A program made the position numbers and the translations under genes. 64,000 nt of DNA, from assembly GCA_035362335.1 (NCBI GenBank), contig DAOSDL010000023.1, positions 12,470 through 76,469 of the forward strand, written 5' to 3'. Below are positions 49,182-59,417 of this stretch, piece after piece (within the stretch, counting starts at the first letter, position 1; each line of letters opens with the position of its first letter). This DNA comes from JAOSJT01 sp035362335 (lineage in GTDB: Bacteria > Bacteroidota > Ignavibacteria > SZUA-365). The notes beneath the pieces are model-generated. The model had not been told where the DNA came from. It saw nothing but the letters and a program-made list of their open reading frames with translations, and did not search any database.

Positions 49182-50830
49182 GTTCCCTCCGCGATGGATT
49201 GCAGACGCGCGTTTATGTATTTCTCGCCCCGCAACCATTGCGGCGGCGACCAGGTGTTGGCGAGCATGGAAAGCGTGGCAAGCAGCAAGCGCAGGTGTTG
49301 CGTCATCGCGCCGGTGTGCAGCGGCTGCTCGAGATCGTCGAACGGCGTGTGATAGCGCTCGCGGCCCCAGTTCACGAAGGACTCAAATCCCGCAGCCCCG
49401 ACATTGCGATACGACATGCCCTCCATCACAAGCATCGACGGGATGCCCGCCTGCGCGAAGGCGATGTGATCGGAACTCGCGAAGGGATCGTTGATCTCGA
49501 ACACCGGCGGCACCTCGGCCAGCCGCAGCCCTATCTCTGAACCAAGCGCGGACATCATCTGCTCCAGCGTGGAATACTGCGCTCCGATGGCCAACATGTC
49601 ATCGAACTCATCGATCATGGCCACACCATCGATGTTGAGATTGGCGATGCTTTTGTGCAATGGCACGAGAGGATTCGCGCAGTAATATTGCGAACCCAGC
49701 AGTCCTTTTTCCTCACCGGTGACAAAGAGAAACACAATGGATCGGCGGGGCCTGAATTCCTCGGTGGACAGCACGCGCGCCAACTCCAGCACCGCCGCCG
49801 TGCCCAGCGCATTGTCCACCAGGCCATTGTACACACTGTCGCCACGCACGGCCGGACCCACCCCCAGATGATCGTAATGCGCGGAGCAAATGACATAGGA
49901 ATCGCGCAGCAGTGGATCACTGCCCGGCAACAGCGCCGCCACATTGTGATCCACGAAATCCCGCTCGCGAAATCGCCCGATGAACGTGAGCCGCGTTTTC
50001 AATGCAAAGCTGCGCACACTGCCGCGGGCATCCATTTCGAGCACATCCTTGAGCGAATACCGCGCCCCGGCGAACAGCATCGTCGCCGCCTCCAGGCGCA
50101 TCAGCACGCTGAGATGCGAGGGCAGCATGATGGGCGGCATCACCTCCTCGAACGAGAACATGCGCACCCAGTCCGCCCAACCGTAACCCCGCGCGCTGCG
50201 GGGCACAGGCAGCACAATACTGCCACGCGCGCCACGCGACAAAGCAATGCGCTGCTTCATTTCCGGGATGGAATGCAGGGTGCTGCGGGGTCCATCAAAA
50301 TAGCCGTCATCACCCGACGGCGGTTCGCCATCCAGACAGACTACGATGGCATCCGTCACATCGATGTTCTGATAGTCGTTGTAATCGAATTCCGGCGCCA
50401 CGATGCCGTAACCCACGAACACGAGACGTTGCGGCCGCGGAATAAAGGTCTGTGCGCCGGTTTTATACAGCAGATAATCCTCGAACAGCGCGAGTTCTCG
50501 CACTCCATCCTCTCCGTGCAATTGCAGAGAACTGCTGGGCAAGGGGATGCTTCCGTGCAAGGGTACGGGTTGGAGAAACCCCGGCGCGCCGGGCAGTGGA
50601 CGCAGTCCGTACTCCCCGAGCCGCGATGCGAGATACGCCGCTGCGCGCGCCGTACCGTCCGTGCCGGTGGCGCGTCCCTGCAGCGAATCATGCGCCAAAA
50701 CGCTCGCGTGTACGAACAGCGTTGCCGCGTCCACGCGCGTCATGGCGTCGCGCATGCGCGCGTCCAGCAACGTCTGCTGGGCGTACAGCGGAACGGCGAG
50801 CAACAACAGAGCGGCGGCGAACGAACGCAT
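49178..50830 (-). CDS. Secreted M28 family zinc peptidase with PA-like insert
   Basis: The protein is 550 aa from the ATG at 50830, with a signal peptide (MRSFAAALLLLAVPLYAQ). The N-terminal part and PA-type insert (about 110-270, LVFVGYGIVAPEFDYNDYQNIDV) are followed by the di-zinc peptidase domain. Zinc ligands are in SAHYDHLG (about 317), VDNALGTAAVLELAR, TGEEKGLLGS, NIDGV and RYHTPFDD. These are typical of M28 aminopeptidases that trim periplasmic or extracellular peptides. It is translationally coupled to the PstS-like lipoprotein, an unusual pairing. Confidence 0.92.
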   Translation of the reverse strand: MRSFAAALLLLAVPLYAQQTLLDARMRDAMTRVDAATLFVHASVLAHDSLQGRATGTDGTARAAAYLASRLGEYGLRPLPGAPGFLQPVPLHGSIPLPSSSLQLHGEDGVRELALFEDYLLYKTGAQTFIPRPQRLVFVGYGIVAPEFDYNDYQNIDVTDAIVVCLDGEPPSGDDGYFDGPRSTLHSIPEMKQRIALSRGARGSIVLPVPRSARGYGWADWVRMFSFEEVMPPIMLPSHLSVLMRLEAATMLFAGARYSLKDVLEMDARGSVRSFALKTRLTFIGRFRERDFVDHNVAALLPGSDPLLRDSYVICSAHYDHLGVGPAVRGDSVYNGLVDNALGTAAVLELARVLSTEEFRPRRSIVFLFVTGEEKGLLGSQYYCANPLVPLHKSIANLNIDGVAMIDEFDDMLAIGAQYSTLEQMMSALGSEIGLRLAEVPPVFEINDPFASSDHIAFAQAGIPSMLVMEGMSYRNVGAAGFESFVNWGRERYHTPFDDLEQPLHTGAMTQHLRLLLATLSMLANTWSPPQWLRGEKYINARLQSIAEGT

Positions 50831-50951
50831 GGAACACCTGCATGATTTGCTGGAATATACAACGCGCGAAGCGGATTCGCCGCCCCCTCGCCGATCCCGC
50901 GCGCTGCGAACACCCGCGCCAGCAGTCAAGGAATTGCGCGGCAATGCGCAG

Positions 50952-50980
50952 TTGACACGGACACGATTTTCCCGTATATT
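50952..50980 (+). promoter_or_regulatory. Sigma70-type promoter of tRNA-Phe
   Basis: TTGACA (50952-50957) and TATATT (50975-50980) are separated by exactly 17 bp. The tRNA begins 14 bp after the -10 box. Confidence 0.85.
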
Positions 50981-50994
50981 TCGAAACTGTCTCT

Positions 50995-51067
50995 GGACAG
51001 GTAGCTCAGTTGGTAGAGCAATGGACTGAAAATCCATGTGTCGGCGGTTCAATTCCGTCCCTGTCCA
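50995..51067 (+). tRNA. tRNA-Phe (anticodon GAA)
   Basis: The 73-nt cloverleaf has an acceptor stem GGACAGG/CCTGTCC, D-arm GCTC...GAGC, an anticodon loop CTGAAAA giving GAA, and a GGTTCAATTCC T-arm region. The discriminator is A and CCA is not encoded. It is flanked by a near-consensus promoter and a strong terminator, so it is its own transcription unit. Confidence 0.96.
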
Positions 51068-51071
51068 CAGC

Positions 51072-51103
51072 AAAACCGCCTCTTCACGAGGCGGTTTTTC
51101 TTT
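51072..51103 (+). terminator. Intrinsic terminator of tRNA-Phe
   Basis: An 11-bp stem (AAAACCGCCTC/GAGGCGGTTTT, 5-nt loop) is followed by TCTTT. It starts 4 bp after the tRNA. Confidence 0.92.
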
Positions 51104-51247
51104 GCGGGTGCCGCTGGCGGCGCATTGGCACGAACGGGGGACGCGGGTTTCCACGAAGGAACATTGACCTGCGATTACCGGTCGAACTGTGTATATTGTC
51201 GATTGGCACTCCGCAATCCCATCGTGCAGGACTCAACAAGGATCAGC

Positions 51248-52012
51248 ATGAGAAGCACCATTGTTGCCGGAAACTGGAAAATGCATCTCGATGTCGCCGC
51301 CGCGCGCACACTGGCCGGCGCCGTCAGCGCGCATGTCCGTAGCGCGGCGCTGCCGCCGCAGGTCGGCGTCGTTCTGTGTCCGCCGGCACCCTTGCTCGCC
51401 GCGGTGATCGACGAAGTTCGCGACACAGCCATCGGTGTGGGCGCGCAGAACATGCACGCAGCCGACAGCGGTGCCTACACCGGCGAAAGCTCGGCCGGCA
51501 TGTTGCTCTCGCTCGGCTGCACACATGTGATTCTGGGTCATTCGGAGCGCCGGCAGTACTTCCATGAAAGCGATCAGTTGGTGAACGGCAAACTGCTGCA
51601 GGCATTGCGGCAGGGTCTGCGACCCATTGTCTGCATCGGCGAGACGCTGGAGCAGCGCGAAACCGGTATTACGCAGCCCGTGCTGGAAATACAGTTGCGC
51701 GAATCCCTCGCCGGCATCTCCGCCGAGGAACTTCGCGGAGTGATTCTGGCCTACGAACCCGTGTGGGCCATTGGCACCGGACGCACCGCCACGCCGGAGC
51801 AGGCGCAGGAGGCGCATGCGTTCATCCGCTCCGTGCTCGCCGACATGAGCGACAGCGACACCGCTGCGCACATGGTGATTCAGTACGGAGGATCGGTGAA
51901 GGCGGACAATGCCGCCGAACTGTTTGCCCAGCCCGATGTGGATGGCGGACTGGTTGGAGGCGCCTCGCTGGACGCCGCCGCCTTCGCGGCCATCATCGAC
52001 GCGGCACGCTAG
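51248..52012 (+). CDS. tpiA: Triosephosphate isomerase
   Basis: The protein is 254 aa from the ATG at 51248 (AAGGATCAGC ribosome site); the frame upstream covers the tRNA-Phe gene and is not coding. Active-site residues are N9 and K11 (AGNWKM), H98 (ILGHSERR) and E170 (LAYEPVWAIGTG), with the phosphate loops YGGSVK and GGLVGGASLD. It interconverts dihydroxyacetone phosphate and glyceraldehyde 3-phosphate. It is not linked to other glycolytic genes here. Confidence 0.97.
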   Translation: MRSTIVAGNWKMHLDVAAARTLAGAVSAHVRSAALPPQVGVVLCPPAPLLAAVIDEVRDTAIGVGAQNMHAADSGAYTGESSAGMLLSLGCTHVILGHSERRQYFHESDQLVNGKLLQALRQGLRPIVCIGETLEQRETGITQPVLEIQLRESLAGISAEELRGVILAYEPVWAIGTGRTATPEQAQEAHAFIRSVLADMSDSDTAAHMVIQYGGSVKADNAAELFAQPDVDGGLVGGASLDAAAFAAIIDAAR

Positions 52013-52156
52013 GTCCGGTCGACGGCGTGGTTCGGGTAACTGACGAATTGGCAATGAGTTACGTCAAGCGGTCCACTGCGGATTACCTTGACATTCCGCA
52101 TGGAAAGTTCTATGTTATTTGATCCTTCTTTTTGAAGTGAACAGGAGATTCTGACG

Positions 52157-52970
<814 letters not shown>

Positions 52971-52990
<20 letters not shown>

Positions 52991-55349
52991 GCTCGTACTC
53001 TCCACACTGCTCATCTGCGTCGCACTCGCCGTGCCGGCGCTGGCGCAGCAGGCCCCGCGCCAACAGGCGTACAAAATCCTCAGCGTCACGGTGGAAGGAG
53101 CGGTCACGGCCGATCCCAACACCATCGTGTACACCTCCGGCCTGCGCACGGGCGACGAAATCGTCGTTCCCGGCGACGCCACGCAAAAGGCCATCAGCCG
53201 CCTGTGGAATCTGCGCCTCTTCGAGGACGTGCAGATTGTCATCGACCGGCAGGTGTCCGACGGAGTGTATCTGAAAATCCGTGTCAAGGAATTGCCGCGG
53301 CTCGAGAACATCGTCATCAACGGCAACGATGAGTTCAGTACCTCGGATCTGGAAACGAAAATCGGCCTGGTGAAAGGCCAGATTCTCCGTCCCACCGACT
53401 TCAACCGCATCGAGCGCAAGCTGCGCAAAGCGTACGAAGACGAGGGCTACTTCCTCGCCAAGGTGACGATGACGCCGGAAATCACCAACCCCCGCGACAA
53501 TCGCGCGAATCTCATCGTGGACATCGACGAAGGCCCGGAAGTGCAGGTCGAGCGCATCACCTTCTCCGGCAACGCCGCCTTCGAGGATTCGGATCTCCGC
53601 GGTGCCATGGACGAAACCAGCCAGGGTGCCTGGTGGAAATTCTGGGGCAGCTCGCATTTCAAACGCGACCTCTACGAGAAGGACAAGGAACTCATCGTGG
53701 CCAAATACCGCGAAGAGGGCTTTCTCGATGCACAGGTCGTGAGCGACAGCATCTGGTACAGCGACGACAAACGCGGCATGTTCATTCACATCACTGTGGA
53801 CGAAGGCGCGCGCTCCTACATCCGCAACATCGTGTGGAAAGGCAACACGGTGTATCCGGATTCGGTGCTGAGCAGCCGCCTGGGCTTCGAGCGCGGCGAT
53901 GTGTTCAATGAGACACGTTTCGAGGAAAATCTCAAAGGCAACAAGGATCAGACCGACGTGGCCTCGCTGTACCTCGACACCGGCTATTTGCGCTTTTTCG
54001 CGCAAGACGAGCGTCTGCGTGTGGCAGCCGACTCGGTGGACGTCGTCATCACCGTGATGGAGAACAACAAATCCCGCATTGGCCATGTGGTGATTCGCGG
54101 CAACACCAAGACGCAGGACAAGGTGATCCGACGCGGGCTGTACACCTGGCCCGGCGATTATTTCAGCCGTTCCGCCATCATTCGTTCGATTCGCGAATTG
54201 GCCACGCTCAACTATTTCAATCCGGAGACCATTCGTCCGGAACCGCAGATGGTCAACGACTCGCTGGTGGACATCATCTACAATGTGGAGGAGCGTTCCA
54301 GCGACACGTTCAACGCTTCGGTGGGTTACAGCGGGACCTTCGGCGCCACGGGCGCGTTCGGTTTGACGTTCAATAATTTCAACATCACCGAGCCCTTCCG
54401 CGGCGGCGCGGGACAGATTCTGAATTTCGAATGGCAGTTCGGCGAAGCATCGCGCTTCCGCATTTTCTCGCTGTCCTTCACCGAGCCGTGGTTCCTCGAT
54501 TCACCCACGTCGATCGGCTTCTCGCTGTACGACGAGCGCCAGCAGTATGTGTTCGACATGCGCCGCACCGGTGCCTCGGTGAATCTGGGCCGCCGCTTCC
54601 GTTATCCGGATGATTTCTCGCGCGGCGACTGGTTCCTGCGTTTTCAGGAATTGGACGTGAAGGATGGCGGCAATTTCTACTCCACCGGCGAATACACGCA
54701 GGTCAGCTTGACGCAGGTGTTGTCGAGGAATTCGCTGGATTCCCCCATTTTCCCCAGTTCCGGTTCGCGCGTTGCCTTGACCACGGAATTGAGCGGTGGC
54801 TTCCTGCCGGGTTCGGTGGATTACCACAAGCATCGGCTGGAGTTGATGTGGTTCACACCGCTGCTGAGCATCGGCGATCAGAACCGACTGACCCTGTACA
54901 CCGGCACGGAATTCGGTGTGGTGAAGGGCTTTGGAGAGGATTCGTACATTCCGCCGATAGAGTACTACTACATGGGTGGCAATGGCTTGCAGTATCAAAC
55001 CGAGGCCTTGCGTGGCTACGAGGATCGCAGCATTGGTCCCCGTGTGAACGGACAGATCGCGGGCGGAACGATTTACTCGCATTACGTGGCCGAGCTGCGT
55101 TTCGCGCTGACGCTCAATCCGATGCCGCTGTACCTGCTGGCCTTTGCCGAAGCGGGCAATGTGTGGCTCAACGAGCGCTTCCTTGATCCTTTCGATCTCA
55201 AGCGCAGCGCGGGCTTCGGCGCGCGTCTGCTGATTCAGGGCGTGGGCCTGATCGGTTTCGATTACGGCTACGGCTTCGACGATGTGGAACCGCAGGATGG
55301 CGAGCCCGACGGCTGGCACTTCCATTTCCAATTCGGAAGAGGTTTTTGA
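52971..55349 (+). CDS. bamA: Outer-membrane protein assembly factor BamA
   Basis: The protein is 792 aa with a signal peptide (about 1-26). Residues 33-430 hold five POTRA domains (YKILSVTVEGAVTADPNTI, LENIVINGNDEFSTSDLE, VERITFSGNAAFEDSDLRGAM, YIRNIVWKGNTVYPDSVL, RIGHVVIRGNTKTQDKVI). The rest is the 16-strand Omp85 barrel (LTEPWF-like SFTEPWFLDSP, YYMGGNGLQYQTEALRGYEDRSIG near the lid-lock VRGF position), ending in aromatic FQFGRGF. It inserts beta-barrel proteins into the outer membrane. It begins within the uppS 3' end and is followed by two Skp-like genes. Confidence 0.96.
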
Positions 55350-55404
55350 TATATTGCTGTTTCGAGGCATCGACAGCAAACACATTTTTCTCAACGAGGT
55401 ACAC

Positions 55405-55941
55405 GTGAACAGAATCCTCCCCTTCATGGCCGTGGCGCTGTTGGCGTTGGTCATGACCGCGCAGGCACAATCGCAGAATTTGAAAATCGGTTTTGTCGAT
55501 TCACAGAAAATATTCGAAGGACTTCCCGAAGCACAGGAAGTGCAGCGCGATCTCGACGCACGCTTGCAGACCTGGCAAGACACGCTTGAAACACTGAGCC
55601 GCAATTTCCAATCCGAAGTCGAGGCTTATCAGGCACAGCAGGGCACCATGTCCGAAGCGGCCAAGGAACAGCGCCAGCAGGAATTGATGCGCTTGCAGCA
55701 GCAGGTGCAGGAATATCAGAAAGCGAAGTTCGGACAGGGCGGCGAGGCCGCGCGCTTGCGCCAGAGCGTGCTTTCTCCCTTGCAGAAAAAAGTGCTCGTC
55801 GCCATTGAAGAAGTAGCGAAGGAAGAGAAACTGAACTTCGTGTTCGACAAGGTCGAGGACGCCGCGTTGTTGCTGTACGCCGAAGCGAAATTCGATTACA
55901 CGTTCAAGGTCCTGGATCGTCTGAAACGGGGCGCGAAGTAG
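55405..55941 (+). CDS. OmpH/Skp-like periplasmic chaperone (first copy)
   Basis: The protein is 178 aa. The GTG at 55405 is used because AACGAGG lies just upstream and a signal peptide (MNRILPFMAVALLALVMTAQA) follows. The mature part starts KIGFVDSQKIFEGLPEAQEVQ, the usual Skp opening, and then has a long Gln/Glu-rich coiled coil (about 45-125). It closes with LNFVFDKVEDAALLLYAEAKFDYT. It shields outer-membrane proteins en route to BamA, which is encoded immediately upstream. Confidence 0.93.
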   Translation: MNRILPFMAVALLALVMTAQAQSQNLKIGFVDSQKIFEGLPEAQEVQRDLDARLQTWQDTLETLSRNFQSEVEAYQAQQGTMSEAAKEQRQQELMRLQQQVQEYQKAKFGQGGEAARLRQSVLSPLQKKVLVAIEEVAKEEKLNFVFDKVEDAALLLYAEAKFDYTFKVLDRLKRGAK

Positions 55942-55962
55942 CATTATTCCGAGAGGCCCATC

Positions 55963-56619
55963 ATGCGTAGCATTTTCCTTTCCCTCTGCATTGTTCTCCT
56001 GTTGGCGGGCGGCGGCTTCAGCGCCTCGGCGCAGCAAAAAATCGCCTATGTCGACATCGCCACCATCATGAAGGAAATTCCCGAGGCGCAGGAAGCGCAG
56101 CGGCAGCTCGACGCCATGGTGGACCGCTGGCAGAAGGAGTTGCAGGAACTCGAGAGCGATTGGCAGGCCAAATTCAACGACTACGACAAGCGCAAACTGA
56201 TTCTCACCGATCAGGGACGCGCAAACGCCGAGCGCGAGTTGCAGGAACTGGATTCGCGCATCATGCAATTCCGTGATCAGAAATTCGGCCAGAACGGCGA
56301 ATTGTTCCGCGAAGAAGATCGCATCATGCGCCCCATTCAGGACCTCGTCTTCGATCAGGTCAAATCGCTGGCACTGGAACTCAACTTCGATTACGTGCTC
56401 GACAAAAGTGGCGGCGTGACCATCATCTACGCCAAGGAAGATCACGATTTGACCAAGAAGGCCATCGAGCGCATCAAGACCACGTTGCCGGCACGCGAAG
56501 TTCCCGGAGCGCAGCAGCCCGGCGGGCGCGGAACGCAGGAACAGCGTCCGCCCAACCGCACGCAGCAGCCCGGTGGCTTCACGCCCACCACGCCTCCCGA
56601 TTCCGACACCAAGCGCTGA
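55963..56619 (+). CDS. OmpH/Skp-like periplasmic chaperone (second copy)
   Basis: The protein is 218 aa with a signal peptide (MRSIFLSLCIVLLLAGGGFSASA). It opens KIAYVDIATIMKEIPEAQEAQ and has a coiled coil (about 60-130) as in the preceding gene. It has an extra Pro/Gln/Arg-rich tail (about 183-218) not seen in the first copy. The gap is 21 bp. Tandem Skp paralogs after BamA are common in the Bacteroidota-Chlorobiota group; the two may form mixed trimers or serve different clients. Confidence 0.93.
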   Translation: MRSIFLSLCIVLLLAGGGFSASAQQKIAYVDIATIMKEIPEAQEAQRQLDAMVDRWQKELQELESDWQAKFNDYDKRKLILTDQGRANAERELQELDSRIMQFRDQKFGQNGELFREEDRIMRPIQDLVFDQVKSLALELNFDYVLDKSGGVTIIYAKEDHDLTKKAIERIKTTLPAREVPGAQQPGGRGTQEQRPPNRTQQPGGFTPTTPPDSDTKR

Positions 56620-56634
56620 GCGGTGACTGTGTCC

Positions 56635-57687
56635 ATGACCTTGCAACAACTCGCGGATCTGATCGGCGCCTCGCTCGAAGGAGACGGGGCGCTGACTGTA
56701 TCCGGCATTGCTCCCATCGATCAGGCGTCACCTTCACAGGTGACGTTTCTTTCGAATAAAAAATACGAGCGCCATCTTGCCGATACGCGTGCCGCCGCGG
56801 TGATCGTGGCCGACACGTTCCGCATGTCGCGCGGCGATATCGCCACGCTGCGCATGAAGGACCCCTATCTCGGCTTCGTGCGCTCGCTGCATCTTTTCCA
56901 TCCCGCCATCGCCTACGACAAGCCGGGCGTGCACCCCAGCGCGGTGCTGCACGAAACGGCTGTGCTCGGCAAGGATGTGACCATCGCGGCCAACGCCGTG
57001 CTGGGCGAGGGTGTGGTGGTGGGCGACCGCAGTGTTATTGCCGAAGGCGTGGTGCTGCGCAAGGACGTGCGCGTCGGCGAGGACTGCCTGCTGTACCCTA
57101 ATGTCACCGTGCTCGACCGCTGTGCGATTGGCAATCGTGTGATCATCCACGCCGGCACAACCATCGGCAGCGATGGTTTCGGCTTTGCTCCCGAGGGCAA
57201 GGAGTACAGGAAAATCCCGCAAGTGGGCGCGGTGCGTATCGAGGATGATGTCGAAATCGGCGCGAATTGCGCCATCGACCGCGGTGCTCTGGGCGACACC
57301 ATCATCCGTCGCGGCTGCAAACTCGACAACCTCATTCAAATTGCACACAATGTGGAATTGGGCGAGAACACCGTCATCGCCGCGCAGTCCGGCATTTCCG
57401 GCAGCACGCATTTGGGAACGCATGTGATCATTGCCGGACAGGTGGGCATCGTGGGGCATATCGACATCGGCGACGATGTAACGGTGAGTGCGCAGTCGGG
57501 CGTGTCACGCTCGCTGCACGGACCCGGCAAGGTGTTCCGCGGTTCGCCCGCACGGGAAATCCATGAAGAGCTTCGACAGGAGGCGGCACAGCGTCAACTG
57601 CCGGAATTGATTCAGACAGTGCGTGCGCTGGAGCAGCGCCTGCGCCAACTCGAACAACAACTGCACGACAACACCGCGGACGCCTGA
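56635..57687 (+). CDS. lpxD: UDP-3-O-acylglucosamine N-acyltransferase
   Basis: The protein is about 350 aa from the ATG at 56635; GTG codons at 56623 and 56629 are alternatives and none has a good ribosome site. The N-terminal uridine-binding domain (about 1-95, IDQASPSQVTFLSNKKY) precedes a left-handed hexapeptide beta-helix (about 98-310, GVHPSAVLHETAVLGKDVTIAANAVLGEG). The catalytic His is in LIQIAHNVELG (H238), with GSDGFGFAPEG for acyl and UDP binding. It adds the N-linked acyl chain in lipid A synthesis. A short helical C-terminus follows. Its presence implies LPS. Confidence 0.96.
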   Translation: MTLQQLADLIGASLEGDGALTVSGIAPIDQASPSQVTFLSNKKYERHLADTRAAAVIVADTFRMSRGDIATLRMKDPYLGFVRSLHLFHPAIAYDKPGVHPSAVLHETAVLGKDVTIAANAVLGEGVVVGDRSVIAEGVVLRKDVRVGEDCLLYPNVTVLDRCAIGNRVIIHAGTTIGSDGFGFAPEGKEYRKIPQVGAVRIEDDVEIGANCAIDRGALGDTIIRRGCKLDNLIQIAHNVELGENTVIAAQSGISGSTHLGTHVIIAGQVGIVGHIDIGDDVTVSAQSGVSRSLHGPGKVFRGSPAREIHEELRQEAAQRQLPELIQTVRALEQRLRQLEQQLHDNTADA

Positions 57688-57739
57688 CCACCGCCCGATC
57701 GGGCAAGCGTACATGCCGCGGCACGGAGAGGAGAAGGAC

Positions 57740-58519
57740 ATGCAATCCTTGCGCGATTCCATTGTGTTCATCACGGGAGCCAGTTCCGGCATCGGACGGG
57801 CCTGCGCCGAGCATTTCGCCCGCGAGGGCGCCAGATTATTGCTCTGCGCCCGCAGAGCGGAGCTGCTCGCCACGCTCGCCGACGATCTGCGATCGCGATT
57901 CAACGTCGACGTGCTCACGCTCGCACTCGATGTGCGCGACCGCGCGGCCGTGCAGAGCGCCATCGGCGATTTGCCGGAGGAGTGGATGAATATCCGCATT
58001 CTGGTGAACAACGCCGGACTCGCCAGGGGTTTGTCCAAATTGCAGGACGGGGAGCTGGATGATTGGGACGAGATGATCGACACGAATGTGAAGGGCTTGC
58101 TCTACATCTCCCGCGCGGTGCTTCCTGGAATGCTGCAACGGAGCGCGGGTCACATCATCAACATTGGATCCATCGCCGGACTCGATCCCTATCCCGGTGG
58201 CGCGGTGTACAACGGATCGAAATTCGCCGTGGCGGGCATCACACGCGCATTGCGCATGGATGTGGTGGACACACCGCTGCGCGTCAGTGTCGTCGATCCC
58301 GGATTGGTGGACACGGAATTCAGTTTGGTGCGTTTTCGCGGCGATATCGAGCGCGCGCGCAAGGTGTACGAAGACATCGAGGTGTTGCAGGCCGACGACG
58401 TCGCCGATGCGGTGCTGTACATTGCCACGCGTCCCGCGCATGTCAGCATCAACCAGATCGTGATCATGCCCACGGCGCAGGCATCATCGATGGTCAAACA
58501 TCTGGGCCCGCTGCGCTGA
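57740..58519 (+). CDS. Short-chain dehydrogenase/reductase (YdfG-like)
   Basis: The protein is 259 aa from the ATG at 57740, with a GAGAGGAGAAGG ribosome site. The NAD(P) motif is FITGASSGIGRA (about 10-21), followed by LVNNAGLARG. The catalytic Ser is in NIGSIAG and the Tyr-Lys pair in VYNGSKFAV. The C-terminal VVDPGLVDTEFS and region VLYIATRPAHVSINQIVIMPTAQ resemble YdfG-type NADP+ 3-hydroxy acid dehydrogenases. The substrate is not known. It ends the uppS-bamA-skp-lpxD gene string and is followed by a hairpin. Confidence 0.9.
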   Translation: MQSLRDSIVFITGASSGIGRACAEHFAREGARLLLCARRAELLATLADDLRSRFNVDVLTLALDVRDRAAVQSAIGDLPEEWMNIRILVNNAGLARGLSKLQDGELDDWDEMIDTNVKGLLYISRAVLPGMLQRSAGHIINIGSIAGLDPYPGGAVYNGSKFAVAGITRALRMDVVDTPLRVSVVDPGLVDTEFSLVRFRGDIERARKVYEDIEVLQADDVADAVLYIATRPAHVSINQIVIMPTAQASSMVKHLGPLR

Positions 58520-58544
58520 AACGCAGCCGTGGCCGCCCGAGAGC

Positions 58545-58580
58545 ACGAAGGCATGACGGCGCATCGTCATGCCTTCGTTG
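58545..58580 (+). terminator. Hairpin downstream of the SDR gene
   Basis: A stem of at least 13 bp (CGAAGGCATGACG/CGTCATGCCTTCG, loop GCGCAT) is followed by TTGT. It probably ends the envelope operon. Confidence 0.7.
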
Positions 58581-58628
58581 TAAACAACCCGTTCACTTCC
58601 CTTTTTTCCGATCTGTCACAGGTGCCGC

Positions 58629-59417
58629 ATGACCACGCGACTGCTTCTCACGCAACCACGTCTCATCGCCTTCGATAACAGAAGCAGTCGCGAGGAAATC
58701 CTTCGAGGCATCGATACGCTGCCCGATGCTCCGTGGAAGGAGGATATTCTCATCCTTCCCGAGCATGCCTTTTTCCATCATGAAGCCGAAGCATATCTCG
58801 ACGAAATAACTTCACTGGCAGCGCATTGCGGATGCACGGTGGTGGGCGGTTCATTTCATGAATATGCTGGCGATGTGCGGCGTAATACCGGCGCGGTGGT
58901 TACCGCTTCGGGCGAAGTGTTGATGTGGTACGACAAGCTGCGTCCTTATGCCGAAGAGCGCAGCCGCGTGGACGCCGGCGTACGGCTCGGCGAGTGTTCG
59001 ATCAACGGTGTGCGCGTGCTGGTGCTGATTTGCGCGGATTTCTGGTTCAGCGATCTCTTTCATCAGGCCCGGGCTCTGCCTGATGTTGTGCTGGTTCCTG
59101 CGCTGTCGGTAACGCGCAAAGCGACCCCGGACTACTCGCGCACGCTGTGGCGCCATCTCGCGGTGAGCCGCGCGTATGAATTCGGTGTGTACGTGGGCAT
59201 CAGCGATTGGTCGGCCGATGCACAGCTCCCCGCCTTGCGGACCAGTGGTGTGGGCGGTTTCGCCGACCCGACGACTACGGACAGCGACGGCTTTTACTCC
59301 GCCACGGGGGATGCGCGCATGCAGGTGGTCACGCTGGATCTGGATGCGCTTGCCGCCTTCCGCGAAGATCGCCGTGCGCGGGGCTTTTATTGGGATCGGA
59401 GCTTACCGCAGGAGTAG
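58629..59417 (+). CDS. Nitrilase-superfamily carbon-nitrogen hydrolase
   Basis: The protein is 262 aa. The Glu-Lys-Cys triad is visible as E45 (LILPEHAF), K103 (WYDKLRPY) and C135 (LICADFWF). GGSFHEYAGDVRRNTGAVV and LWRHLAVSRAYEFGVYVGISDWS fit the fold. Enzymes of this family hydrolyse amides or nitriles; the substrate cannot be assigned. Its 3' end overlaps the convergent T9SS protein gene by 15 bp. Confidence 0.88.
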   Translation: MTTRLLLTQPRLIAFDNRSSREEILRGIDTLPDAPWKEDILILPEHAFFHHEAEAYLDEITSLAAHCGCTVVGGSFHEYAGDVRRNTGAVVTASGEVLMWYDKLRPYAEERSRVDAGVRLGECSINGVRVLVLICADFWFSDLFHQARALPDVVLVPALSVTRKATPDYSRTLWRHLAVSRAYEFGVYVGISDWSADAQLPALRTSGVGGFADPTTTDSDGFYSATGDARMQVVTLDLDALAAFREDRRARGFYWDRSLPQE

